Virus record (IMG/VR): IMGVR_UViG_3300014720_000152
Span: 1-27,161 of that record
Direction: 5' to 3' (one strand)
Source: a virus
DNA: 27,161 bases
Part shown: positions 17,572 through 23,999 of the stretch, in pieces
How the letters are laid out: each line of letters begins with the position of its first letter
How positions within the stretch are numbered: the first letter of the stretch is position 1
The notes under the pieces: model-generated
What the model was told of the DNA's origin: nothing
The model's input: the letters and a program-made list of their open reading frames with translations, nothing else
The model's database searches: none
Program-made: the position numbers and the translations under genes

Positions 17572-18612
17572 ATGGTAATATCCGCAGTAGCAGAAACGCA
17601 GATATTCAATGGGAACGGCTCTCAAACGAGCTTTAATTATCCATATCCATATACAGCGAATACCGATTTTAAAGTTTATGTTGGTGGAGTTTTACAAACT
17701 TTAACAACTCACTATACAGTTAATGCCACTGGTGCAGTAGTAGAAGGTAAATTTCCAGGTGCAAATATAGTTTTCCTTTCTGCCCCAGCAGCAGGTTCAC
17801 AAAATGTAAGAATTTCTAGGCGTATAACTAATGTTCAAAATACTGATATATCAAGTGTTACGCAGTTTAACACTACTGATATTGAGTTAGTTTTAGATAA
17901 AAATGTCATGGCTGTTCAAGATGCTGTGGATGTAGCCAACAGGGTATCAGTAGAAGCAGTGGATGCGGCAGTAACGGCTTCGGCAGCAGCAATAGCCCCA
18001 AGCGTGGCGGCAAGTGCAGCAAGTGCAGCAAGTGCAAGTAGTTCAGCTTCTACAGCTACCACTCAAGCAGGGATAGCTACCACTCAAGCAGGTAACGCTA
18101 GTGGTTCGGCAAGTGCAGCAAGTGCTTCGGCTACTTTAGCAGGAAATTACGCTAATTATGCAGAAGACAGTTTAGTACCAAGTGGTTCAGGTTATTCAGC
18201 TCTTCATTGGAGGAATAAAGCAGAAGATCAATATTTGCTTACGCAACAAATAGTAGATGCTTTGGGTCAAATAGTTAATGGTACATGGCTTTCAAGAGTT
18301 TTAAGAGAATCCCCTAATAGTAACGATTATTCTTTCACAACTGTTCCAAGTGGGGATTATTTAGTTAATTGTTTAAATCTTACCAGTGGTCAAAAAGTTA
18401 CCGCAAATTTACATGCTACGCCTAATATTGCAACTATTAATCGTTTTGAAATCAAGGCAAGTGCTGGAAAAGAATTTCATTTAAACGGCAACGGAAAAGA
18501 CATAGAAGGACACGAAGGAACTACCGCTTACATTGATGTTCCATGTTTACTTGAAGTGGCTTTTGATACACAGAAAGATAAATATGTAATTATTTTAAAA
18601 GGATTAATATAA
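17572..18612 (+). CDS. tail fibre protein with T7 gp17-like N-terminal domain
   Basis: A 346-residue fibre. Residues about 1-110 resemble the virion-attachment domain of T7 gp17 (F.YPYPYTANTDFKVYVGGVLQT, VRISRRI). Residues about 118-195 are an Ala/Ser/Thr-rich rod with a seven-residue repeat (ATTQAGI/ATTQAGN) and would form a trimeric coiled coil. YSALHWRNKAEDQ (about 206-218) is a common motif of phage fibres, and the C-terminal 120 residues look beta-rich. The short length suggests that receptor binding is done by the downstream adhesins, with this as the docking fibre. Confidence 0.85.
   Translation: MVISAVAETQIFNGNGSQTSFNYPYPYTANTDFKVYVGGVLQTLTTHYTVNATGAVVEGKFPGANIVFLSAPAAGSQNVRISRRITNVQNTDISSVTQFNTTDIELVLDKNVMAVQDAVDVANRVSVEAVDAAVTASAAAIAPSVAASAASAASASSSASTATTQAGIATTQAGNASGSASAASASATLAGNYANYAEDSLVPSGSGYSALHWRNKAEDQYLLTQQIVDALGQIVNGTWLSRVLRESPNSNDYSFTTVPSGDYLVNCLNLTSGQKVTANLHATPNIATINRFEIKASAGKEFHLNGNGKDIEGHEGTTAYIDVPCLLEVAFDTQKDKYVIILKGLI
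18009..18128 (+). repeat. short direct repeats in the fibre rod
   Basis: GCAAGTGCA/AGTGCAGCA units recur at 18010-18037 and 18108-18123, and the 18-mer AGCTACCACTCAAGCAGG occurs at 18054-18071 and 18075-18092 (21 nt apart, i.e. seven codons). These in-frame repeats could change rod length by slippage. Confidence 0.7.
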
Positions 18613-19836
18613 ATGGGTAAAATAAGTTTAGGGACTGGAGGGAGTGGAAATGTTGAGATTTTACAAGGATCTGCTTACACGACTGATTTAAGAATACCGT
18701 TGGTGCTTAAAAAAAATACTAACTCTGATTCTGATTTTTCAACAACTGGCTCTTTAACACTTAATGCGTTATTTTATTCTTTTAGAAATTTTACAGTTAA
18801 TTCAGGACATTTAGTTACTCTTAGTCCTGGTTTAACTATTATTCAATGTTCTGATACATTTAATCTAGGGGGTAGCGGAATCATCGGGCAGTTAGGTTCA
18901 CTAATTGGTATTTTCGATCAATATACTTTAGAAACAACTGGTAGTAATGGTTCTGGTGGAGCAGGCGGAGCTAACGGTTATTATTTGTTCCCAGATTATG
19001 TTAATGGAACTTCTGGCTCTATCGGTGGTAATGGTGGTCTTGGGGCAGCTGGCGGTGGCGGTGGCGGCGGTGCTGTAGGATTTGGAGCTCAAGGAGCTGA
19101 CCCTGGTCGTGCTGGTGGAACTAACTCTGCAGGTGTTAATGGTACTGGCAGCAATGGCAGTGCTGGCGGTGGAGGTGCAAGTGGTTTTGCTGGGGGTACT
19201 GGTGCTAATAATGCTGGGGGTACTGGAGGTGGATCAGCTGGATCAGCTGGTGGTAATGGTAGCAATCAAGCATGTGGATTAATTATTATTGCAAAAAATA
19301 TTATATTAGGTGCAAACATTGACCTTCGTGGCGGCGTTGGCGGTAACGGTGGTAACGGTGGTAACGGGGCTAGTTGGAATAGTTCTGGTAATGGAGCTGG
19401 CGGCGGTGGCGGCGGCGGTGGCGGTGCTGGTGGACGTGGTGGCTTTATTGGGCTTTATTGTTCAGCTTTATCTCAAACAGCTGGGCTTGTTTCTGCTTCT
19501 GGGGGAGATGGTGGTGTCGGTGGTTTAGGTGGTTCTGGTGGTAACGGAACTAGCACTAATGGATATGGTGGCGGCGGCGGCGGTGGCGGTGCTGGTGGAC
19601 GTGGTGGCACTGCTGGTTCAATAATTGTAGGTTACGAAACATTTTCACAAACTGGTGGAAGTATAACTGCCGCTGGTGGTAGTGGTGCAAGTCCAGGGGC
19701 TGGAGGTGGAGGGGGAGCAAGTAGCTCACCATATCCTAATGGTAGTGTTGGTGGTAATGGTGGGATTGGAGGCACTGGATTGAAAAATGCTGTTAAATTA
19801 AACAGAGAAATTAGAATAGGCGATCCCTTCCAATGA
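18613..19836 (+). CDS. polyglycine-rich tail adhesin
   Basis: A 407-residue protein with AAGGA upstream of its ATG. Residues 1-110 and several short islands are ordinary beta-like sequence; residues about 115-395 are dominated by Gly-rich runs of the form GGNGGNGG and GGGGGGGAGGRGG. Alternating Gly runs separated by short non-Gly loops resemble the polyglycine type II sandwich of T-even gp38-type adhesins; that comparison is by pattern only. The region is GC-rich in an otherwise AT-rich genome because of the Gly codons. It is probably the distal receptor-binding subunit, carried by the fibre encoded just upstream. Confidence 0.7.
   Translation: MGKISLGTGGSGNVEILQGSAYTTDLRIPLVLKKNTNSDSDFSTTGSLTLNALFYSFRNFTVNSGHLVTLSPGLTIIQCSDTFNLGGSGIIGQLGSLIGIFDQYTLETTGSNGSGGAGGANGYYLFPDYVNGTSGSIGGNGGLGAAGGGGGGGAVGFGAQGADPGRAGGTNSAGVNGTGSNGSAGGGGASGFAGGTGANNAGGTGGGSAGSAGGNGSNQACGLIIIAKNIILGANIDLRGGVGGNGGNGGNGASWNSSGNGAGGGGGGGGGAGGRGGFIGLYCSALSQTAGLVSASGGDGGVGGLGGSGGNGTSTNGYGGGGGGGGAGGRGGTAGSIIVGYETFSQTGGSITAAGGSGASPGAGGGGGASSSPYPNGSVGGNGGIGGTGLKNAVKLNREIRIGDPFQ
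19408..19608 (+). repeat. 36-nt perfect direct repeat in the polyglycine gene
   Basis: Positions 19408-19443 and 19573-19608 are identical and encode the same GGGGG-AGGRGG module 165 nt (55 codons) apart. Recombination between copies would remove exactly one module in frame. Confidence 0.85.
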
Positions 19837-19886
19837 GTCGAATAAAAATGGTTTAAAAATCAAAAAAAAAGGAGTAAAATAGAATT

Positions 19887-20180
19887 ATGTATAAAGAAAT
19901 AACAAAAGAATTAATTAACGGCAAAGAATACGAAGTTATTACACTAGATGATTTCGGGCAGTCTCAAACTATCTCTAATACATTTGAGGATGTAGTTAAA
20001 GCAAATGGTGTTTATACTTTAAGCTATGAAAAGAAAAAATACGGAGTTTTAGAGGTAACTTGCAATGACATTAGAATCCCTGAGACTGGCGAAAAAGAAA
20101 TAATAAAAATAAAACTAATTGCTGTAAAAGCTTTAGAAGAAATTTTAAAGGTTAAACCAAATGAAACAAACGACAAATAG
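19887..20180 (+). CDS. hypothetical protein in the fibre module
   Basis: A 97-residue protein rich in Lys and Glu with beta-like alternation, no membrane segment and no recognised motif. AAAGGAG (19868-19874) precedes the ATG with a rather long 12-nt spacer. It lies between the polyglycine adhesin and a run of small tail genes, and overlaps the next gene by 20 nt. A fibre chaperone or small structural protein is conceivable from position, but nothing in the sequence proves it. Confidence 0.65.
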   Translation: MYKEITKELINGKEYEVITLDDFGQSQTISNTFEDVVKANGVYTLSYEKKKYGVLEVTCNDIRIPETGEKEIIKIKLIAVKALEEILKVKPNETNDK

Positions 20181-20484
20181 TAATGGCGAAGGCATACAGG
20201 CTTTTAATACAGTAGGTAATGGTGAAGTATTACCGATGACTGGTAGCACTGTAATAAGTGCGGTTATCCCTGTCCGTGCGGTATGCGTTAAAGTTCAAGC
20301 CGATGGGGCAGACATCGTTTTCAAATTTGGGAATGCAACCCCAATGACAGTTAATGCAAGCACTGACCCTAATAAGGTTTTTAATGGTTCTACTGAAATG
20401 TTTACTGTGCCAAACGCCAAAAGATATATTCACGCGATTGGTGGTGCAGGCAATTTAAGGATAACGTATAGTTCAGATGAGTAA
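20161..20484 (+). CDS. small beta-rich structural protein
   Basis: A 107-residue protein with alternating hydrophobic residues, few charges and many Gly, Asn and Thr, consistent with a beta-sandwich (for example VCVKVQADGADIVFKFG near the middle and a C-terminal RYIHAIGGAGNLRITYS). Similar small proteins occur among phage tail and head-decoration proteins, but the family is not identified. It overlaps its upstream neighbour by 20 nt and the next small gene by 8 nt. Confidence 0.6.
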   Translation: MKQTTNSNGEGIQAFNTVGNGEVLPMTGSTVISAVIPVRAVCVKVQADGADIVFKFGNATPMTVNASTDPNKVFNGSTEMFTVPNAKRYIHAIGGAGNLRITYSSDE

Positions 20485-20626
20485 CGGATTAGATTTAGAA
20501 TTAGATTTAATGCTTGGGCAGGCAGCTAGTGGCGGTAGTCCAGTCGAGACTTTTTACATTTTGCAAGAAGATGGATTTAAAATACTACAAGAGAACGGGG
20601 ACGGACTTTTAAAAGAGAATGGCTGA
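20477..20626 (+). CDS. 49-aa protein with ENG-type repeats (short gene)
   Basis: ATG 20477 opens a 49-codon frame that overlaps the previous gene by 8 nt and the next by 8 nt (ATGGCTGA), filling what would otherwise be a 134-nt gap. The C-terminal half repeats the pattern Leu-x-Glu-Asp/Asn-Gly three times (LQEDGF, LQENGDG, LKENG), a motif seen in short phage tail-fibre-associated proteins. Tight overlaps on both sides and the repeat make it very likely real. Function unknown; probably virion-associated. Confidence 0.7.
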   Translation: MSNGLDLELDLMLGQAASGGSPVETFYILQEDGFKILQENGDGLLKENG

Positions 20627-20816
20627 CGATAAAATATCTGCATTAACAGAGGGAACAGTTGTTGATAAGGACAACGATTTTTTTGTTTTTGTTGATACTT
20701 CAGACACAACGCAGAGTATAATTACTGGCTCTACTAAAAAAGTTAAACCAGTAAATATGCCTATATCTACAGCAATGCAAGAGGAAATCAAAAGGATTAG
20801 TTTTGTTAGAGTATGA
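20619..20816 (+). CDS. small tail-associated protein (KISALTEGT type)
   Basis: A 65-residue protein beginning MADDKISALTEGT and continuing FFVFVDTSDTT.SIITGSTKKV, a pattern common in the N-terminal parts of phage tail-fibre and tail-spike proteins, where it seems to be a small attachment domain. Here it stands as a separate gene. It overlaps the preceding gene by 8 nt and the next by ATGA, so all three are probably made in fixed ratio. Exact role unknown. Confidence 0.7.
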   Translation: MADDKISALTEGTVVDKDNDFFVFVDTSDTTQSIITGSTKKVKPVNMPISTAMQEEIKRISFVRV

Positions 20817-21655
20817 TTATATTAAATGATGCTACAAATCTAACTTTAGAGCTTGGTAGTACAATAACCACAAATCAGCTACCTTGCTACGCTTCTTTTC
20901 GTGACTGTGCCGTGGGAGAATTGACTCCTTCTTTTACTGCGACAGACAGCAACAATACTACCGCTATTAGTTTAGTTCCTGCTGCTCCAAGTGGTAAAAC
21001 TAGAATTGTTGATTTTTTCAATGTGTTTAACTTAGATACTACGTCAAAACAAGTAATCATTACAGTAGGTGCAAGGAGATTATTTTCAGTAGTTCTATCC
21101 ATCGGGGAAACATTACAATATACGGATTCTCAAGGGTTTCAAGTCTTGACCAACGCAGGCAGCGTGAAACAATCCATTAATCAAGGAACGAATGTTGTAA
21201 GCTCAGAGATGCAGATAGTAGTTTTAGCTTCCAATGTAATAAACAACAATGCGATTGCGAACACAATGCAAGACGTTACAGGATTGAATTTTCCTATCCT
21301 GAGCGGAAAACTTTATGAATTTGAATTTAACATTCAATACACTGCGGCTGCAACCACGACAGGGTCTAGGTGGGGAGTTAATGCCTCGGCTGGTACAGCA
21401 GCTAATATGTCTTTAACCAGCGAGTATTCTTTAACTGCGACCACATCAACAAGAAACGCACGGATTCAAGCTTTCGACTCCCCAGCGGCTTCTAACGCCA
21501 CGTCAGCAACAACAGGAAACAACTTAGCTAACATTACAGGAACTATCAGAGCGACAGCAGACGCTACTTTCACGGCACGTTTCGCTTCGGAAGTCGCTAA
21601 TATTGCTATCACGGCATTAGCAGGTTCTACAGTAAAATGGAGACAAATAGATTAA
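20813..21655 (+). CDS. tail fibre/virion surface protein
   Basis: A 280-residue, Thr/Ser/Asn/Ala-rich beta protein. The C-terminal part (about 135-280: MQDVTGLNFPILSGKLYEFEF then TTGSRWGVN and a WRQID end) matches a domain I recall from many marine and environmental phage fibre proteins. Start is coupled to the previous gene by ATGA. It probably forms a trimeric surface domain used in adsorption; this is inferred from composition and location. Confidence 0.7.
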   Translation: MIILNDATNLTLELGSTITTNQLPCYASFRDCAVGELTPSFTATDSNNTTAISLVPAAPSGKTRIVDFFNVFNLDTTSKQVIITVGARRLFSVVLSIGETLQYTDSQGFQVLTNAGSVKQSINQGTNVVSSEMQIVVLASNVINNNAIANTMQDVTGLNFPILSGKLYEFEFNIQYTAAATTTGSRWGVNASAGTAANMSLTSEYSLTATTSTRNARIQAFDSPAASNATSATTGNNLANITGTIRATADATFTARFASEVANIAITALAGSTVKWRQID

Positions 21656-21665
21656 AGGGGTATTT

Positions 21666-21908
21666 ATGATTAATGGCTTTAAAGTAGTAGAGAATAATAC
21701 AAAATTAGAACTTACGCAGGGTAGCGTGACGATAAGGTTTGTGCCAGTTTCAGAAGAATTTTTAACAGTGCAATCACAAGATTCAGAGATGTTGTGGTCT
21801 GTGTCTTTGATTAATATTGACGACCCATCAGACGAAAGAACTTTTACTTTAGATGCAGAAGAAAAAGAAAATATTTCTGCTTTTTTATCACGGTATAATT
21901 TAAGTTAA
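21666..21908 (+). CDS. hypothetical protein in the fibre module
   Basis: An 80-residue acidic protein with a good ribosome-binding site (AAAGGGG at 21656-21662). Alternating hydrophobic and polar residues suggest a small beta fold followed by a C-terminal helix (EEKENISAFLSRYN). No known motif is seen. It sits between two fibre genes, overlapping neither. A chaperone or minor structural role is possible; unproven. Confidence 0.6.
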   Translation: MINGFKVVENNTKLELTQGSVTIRFVPVSEEFLTVQSQDSEMLWSVSLINIDDPSDERTFTLDAEEKENISAFLSRYNLS

Positions 21909-21919
21909 GGAGAAGAATA

Positions 21920-22756
21920 ATGTTTGGCGGTACAGCAGGAGCAGCAAAAATAACAAATGAATTAATCGCAGTTAGTGAACTGTTTACAGACAGATTTGAT
22001 AATCCTTTAAAAAACAGAATTAGTGAAGTATTTGAAGCTGAGTTTAATTCTAAGTTAGAAAAGGCTATAGAAAAAAACATTGGCAAACTTAAAGGTGAAA
22101 AAGGTAATAGTGGCGAGAAAGGCGACACTGGTAAAGATGGACTTAATGGCAAAGATGGTATCAATGGCATTGATGGTAAAGATGGATTGGACGGCAAAGA
22201 CGGCATTGATGGTAAAAATGGGCTAGACGGTAAAGATGGACTTAATGGTAAAGACGGTTTAGATGGCAAAGACGGTATCAATGGTATTAATGGTAAAGAT
22301 GCAGAATTTGATTATGAGTTTGCAAAGAAAGAGTTAGCTAGTTTATTTGAGGAGTGGAAAGCGAATCTAGGTGATCTTAATGGTAAGCAAGGGGAGCAAG
22401 GGCTTAAAGGTGATAAAGGCTTAGACGGGGCAGAATACCCTACTTACGAGAAACAGCTATTTTCAGAGGATTTAGCGTTAGTCGCACACCACAAATTGCC
22501 TAAGACCAATACACTGATTATAGTTTCGGTTTTTGCGATTTCTGGTCTTGGAAATTTTGTGCGTTTTGAAGAAGAAGTAATATTCCAAAATTTGGGTGGC
22601 GAAAGCAAACTACTAAGTAAGGGTTATTTTGTAAATGGCACGCCTAAAAATAAACCTAATTTATCTTACGAAATTAACATCGTTAATGGTTTTTTAAATG
22701 TTTTGGTAGCTGGTAAGACAAGCGAAATATTTGATGTTAAAGTAGTAATCAAATGA
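21920..22756 (+). CDS. collagen-like fibre protein
   Basis: A 278-residue protein with a strong ribosome-binding site (AAGGAG at 21907-21912). A helical N-terminus (1-58) leads into 23 uninterrupted Gly-X-Y triplets at residues 59-127, mostly GKDG(L/I)(N/D), then a helical spacer and six more triplets at 155-172. The last hundred residues are beta-like and probably form the globular tip. Gly-X-Y repeats form collagen-type triple helices in phage fibres and act as rods; Asp and Lys in the X and Y places replace hydroxyproline as stabilisers. It overlaps the next gene by ATGA. Confidence 0.85.
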   Translation: MFGGTAGAAKITNELIAVSELFTDRFDNPLKNRISEVFEAEFNSKLEKAIEKNIGKLKGEKGNSGEKGDTGKDGLNGKDGINGIDGKDGLDGKDGIDGKNGLDGKDGLNGKDGLDGKDGINGINGKDAEFDYEFAKKELASLFEEWKANLGDLNGKQGEQGLKGDKGLDGAEYPTYEKQLFSEDLALVAHHKLPKTNTLIIVSVFAISGLGNFVRFEEEVIFQNLGGESKLLSKGYFVNGTPKNKPNLSYEINIVNGFLNVLVAGKTSEIFDVKVVIK

Positions 22757-23157
22757 CAGAGACTTTAATCACTGCGAATGTTCCCGAATGGATAACTGCC
22801 TTCATGGGGTTTTTAGCAATGATTACAGGTATTGGGGTAATTGGGTTTCTTTGGAAAAATTTAGAGCCTTTAGTGGATGGGAGAATCGAAAATAAAAACA
22901 TTGAAACAAATAAAAGATTAGATCGTTTGGAGGAAAAATCAAATCGCCAAGATGAAAACATTAACGACAATAGAAGATCAATAGAAAAGATTAAAGAACT
23001 TGAACACCAACAAGATTTAAGCATCAATCAGTTAGTGAGCGACGTCAAACACTTAAACCAGTCTTTAAGCAGCTTAATTGATAAAATTGATAAAAACCAT
23101 AGCAACCTTGCTGATAGAATAGACAAGATTCACGTTTGTTTAGTCAAAGAAAACTAA
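22753..23157 (+). CDS. membrane-anchored coiled-coil protein (possible inner-membrane spanin)
   Basis: A 134-residue protein with a short N-terminus, one transmembrane segment (residues about 12-35, containing FMGFLAMITGIGVIGFLW) and a long polar coiled coil (about 45-130, rich in Lys, Asp, Asn, Leu and Ile at heptad spacing). This is the architecture of Rz-type inner-membrane spanins, which T7 also encodes downstream of its fibre genes. No outer-membrane lipoprotein partner is seen. A membrane-tethered tail or immunity factor remains possible. Start overlaps the collagen-like gene by ATGA. Confidence 0.6.
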   Translation: MTETLITANVPEWITAFMGFLAMITGIGVIGFLWKNLEPLVDGRIENKNIETNKRLDRLEEKSNRQDENINDNRRSIEKIKELEHQQDLSINQLVSDVKHLNQSLSSLIDKIDKNHSNLADRIDKIHVCLVKEN

Positions 23158-23226
23158 TTACTTCCCAGCTTTTTTAGGAGCTGGTTTAGTTTTAGCAGGT
23201 TTAGTGTAGACTTTAGCTTTTCTCAT
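23158..23226 (-). CDS. 22-aa Lys/Ala/Pro-rich basic peptide (short gene)
   Basis: On the minus strand an ATG at 23226 opens 22 codons ending at a TAA (23160-23158) directly next to the stop of the + strand coiled-coil gene. Nine of 22 residues are Lys or Arg, none is acidic, and KPAKTKPAPKKAG resembles the tail of histone H1 or of bacterial H1-like proteins. A TATAAT on the minus strand ends 8 nt before the ATG. The orderly composition makes chance unlikely, but the frame is short and there is no Shine-Dalgarno. It might bind nucleic acid. Confidence 0.45.
   Translation of the reverse strand: MRKAKVYTKPAKTKPAPKKAGK
23168..23198 (+). terminator. weak possible terminator after the coiled-coil gene
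   Basis: A 6-bp stem (CCAGCT with AGCTGG, 23168-23173 and 23183-23188) followed by TTTAGTTTTAG. The T-run is interrupted, and the same bases encode the minus-strand basic peptide, so this may be accidental. Confidence 0.3.
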
Positions 23227-23255
23227 AAATCTTATTATAATATATAATTTGTTTT
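23227..23255. promoter_or_regulatory. symmetrical divergent promoter, 29 bp
   Basis: TATAAT on the + strand at 23243-23248 ends 8 nt before ATG 23256. TATAAT on the minus strand (ATTATA at 23234-23239) ends 8 nt before the minus ATG at 23226. The two arrangements are mirror images about position 23241. Neither start has a Shine-Dalgarno. Confidence 0.5.
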
Positions 23256-23687
23256 ATGAGTTTACCTTTGCAGGATTTTGGAACGAAAAGAAAAAAGAAA
23301 TACTTAGAAGAGTTTTATTACTCTTTAATCGAAGAAACCAAAAAGCAATACGGAGATTTGATCTTCAGGGAATTACCTGATTTATTCTTGAGTATGTGTG
23401 AAGCTCTCGACAATGATTCTATCTCTCGGAATTGGTCTCACTTAATAGCCAACAAGCGACATTCAAGGCAAATTCAAACTAAAGCTTTAACTGAAATTTA
23501 TCAAGCTAGGGGCAATGAGCCTATAGCCATGCAAGAAATTCAAAGATTAATGAAAGAGAAATTCCCTGAAATTACGGCTGCTTCAGTGGTAGGGATTAAT
23601 CAAATCCTAAAAGGTTATGGGCTTTGCGAATTAGTTAAGAAAGGTGGTACTGTTACGATTTGGCGAGGAAAATTTGCAAATAAATAA
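23256..23687 (+). CDS. possible winged-helix DNA-binding protein
   Basis: A 143-residue protein whose C-terminal part (about 92-140: EIQRLMKEKFPEITAASVVGINQILKGYGLCELVKKGGTVTIWRG) reads as a helix-turn-helix followed by a beta wing, typical of a winged-helix domain. The N-terminal 80 residues are charged and helical. It could be a regulator acting on the divergent promoter next to it, or a small terminase-like DNA-recognition subunit; T7 has its small terminase near this place, between holin and spanin. The ATG has no Shine-Dalgarno and lies 8 nt after TATAAT. It is the last rightward gene. Confidence 0.6.
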   Translation: MSLPLQDFGTKRKKKYLEEFYYSLIEETKKQYGDLIFRELPDLFLSMCEALDNDSISRNWSHLIANKRHSRQIQTKALTEIYQARGNEPIAMQEIQRLMKEKFPEITAASVVGINQILKGYGLCELVKKGGTVTIWRGKFANK

Positions 23688-23700
23688 CTTATTCTTAACT

Positions 23701-23714
23701 TTTAAGTTATAATA
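23701..23714 (+). promoter_or_regulatory. TTTAWGTTATAATA promoter-like motif
   Basis: TTTAAGTTATAATA is identical to 6665-6678. Here no protein gene follows: an 8-bp hairpin with T-run and then a second terminator lie within 90 nt, so any transcript would be a short RNA. Confidence 0.5.
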
Positions 23715-23718
23715 TTGA

Positions 23719-23743
23719 ATGAGTTAATTAAACTCATTTTTTC
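23719..23743 (+). terminator. intrinsic terminator after the last rightward gene
   Basis: An 8-bp stem (AATGAGTT with AACTCATT) and 5-nt loop at 23718-23738, then a T-run to 23742. Confidence 0.6.
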
Positions 23744-23760
23744 ATTTCCGAATCCTTCCT
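23737..23760 (-). pseudogene. leader and start-codon remnant resembling the 88-aa gene
   Basis: Read on the minus strand, AAGGAAGG, CGGAA and ATGAAAAAA are followed at once by TGA. The 14-mer CGGAAATGAAAAAA is identical to the start of the 88-aa gene (26208-26195), and the CGGAAATG leader also precedes the 64-aa gene (25920-25913). It may be the stub of a lost small gene, or a shared translation leader. Confidence 0.4.
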
Positions 23761-23763
23761 TCT

Positions 23764-23801
23764 GCCCTCAAGTTTTTGATTTTCTTCTTGAGGGCTTTTT
23801 T
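23764..23801 (+). terminator. strong intrinsic terminator closing the rightward arm
   Basis: A 9-bp stem (GCCCTCAAG with CTTGAGGGC), a 14-nt loop and eight T at 23796-23803. It lies at the convergence with the leftward genes and has no T-run for the minus strand. Confidence 0.85.
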
Positions 23802-23999
23802 TTAATCTTTTTTAAGCCAAGACTGAATCAAAAAGGCTATTGAAAACCAAGCAGCAGTTAAAGATGGTGCGATTAATAAATGAGTTAAAATTATTCCAAA
23901 AATAAACGTAAAAATAAAAACCAAAAAAAGTTTAATTTTCAATTCATTTTTTGTGCAGAATTTTTCTATTTTAGCTAAAAGTAATTCTTCGTTAATCAT
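23802..23999 (-). CDS. two-helix small membrane protein, holin candidate
   Basis: A 65-residue protein when started at ATG 23999, whose A is also the last base of the endolysin stop (TAATG), a typical coupled junction. An in-frame start at 24032 would add 11 residues inside the endolysin gene and is less likely. Two hydrophobic segments (about residues 22-41, LFLVFIFTFIFGIILTHLLI, and 44-60) and a Lys-rich end fit a class II type holin, which would form the inner-membrane holes that trigger lysis. Adjacency to the endolysin is the main support; sequence alone does not prove holin activity. Confidence 0.65.
   Translation of the reverse strand: MINEELLLAKIEKFCTKNELKIKLFLVFIFTFIFGIILTHLLIAPSLTAAWFSIAFLIQSWLKKD

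Noticed and set aside
19082-19528. Val/Leu-rich + strand frames inside the polyglycine gene
   Set aside because: They are out-of-frame readings of GGT/GGC repeats and look like membrane proteins only for that reason.
21844-22281. Long minus-strand frame, Pro/Ser/Leu-rich, opposite the collagen-like gene
   Set aside because: It is the antisense image of the Gly-X-Y repeat codons, with no ribosome-binding site; the + strand gene explains it.
22094-22300. CRISPR-like periodic repeats
   Set aside because: The period comes from GGT-AAA-GAT type collagen codons, in frame within a gene; there are no unique spacers of constant length.
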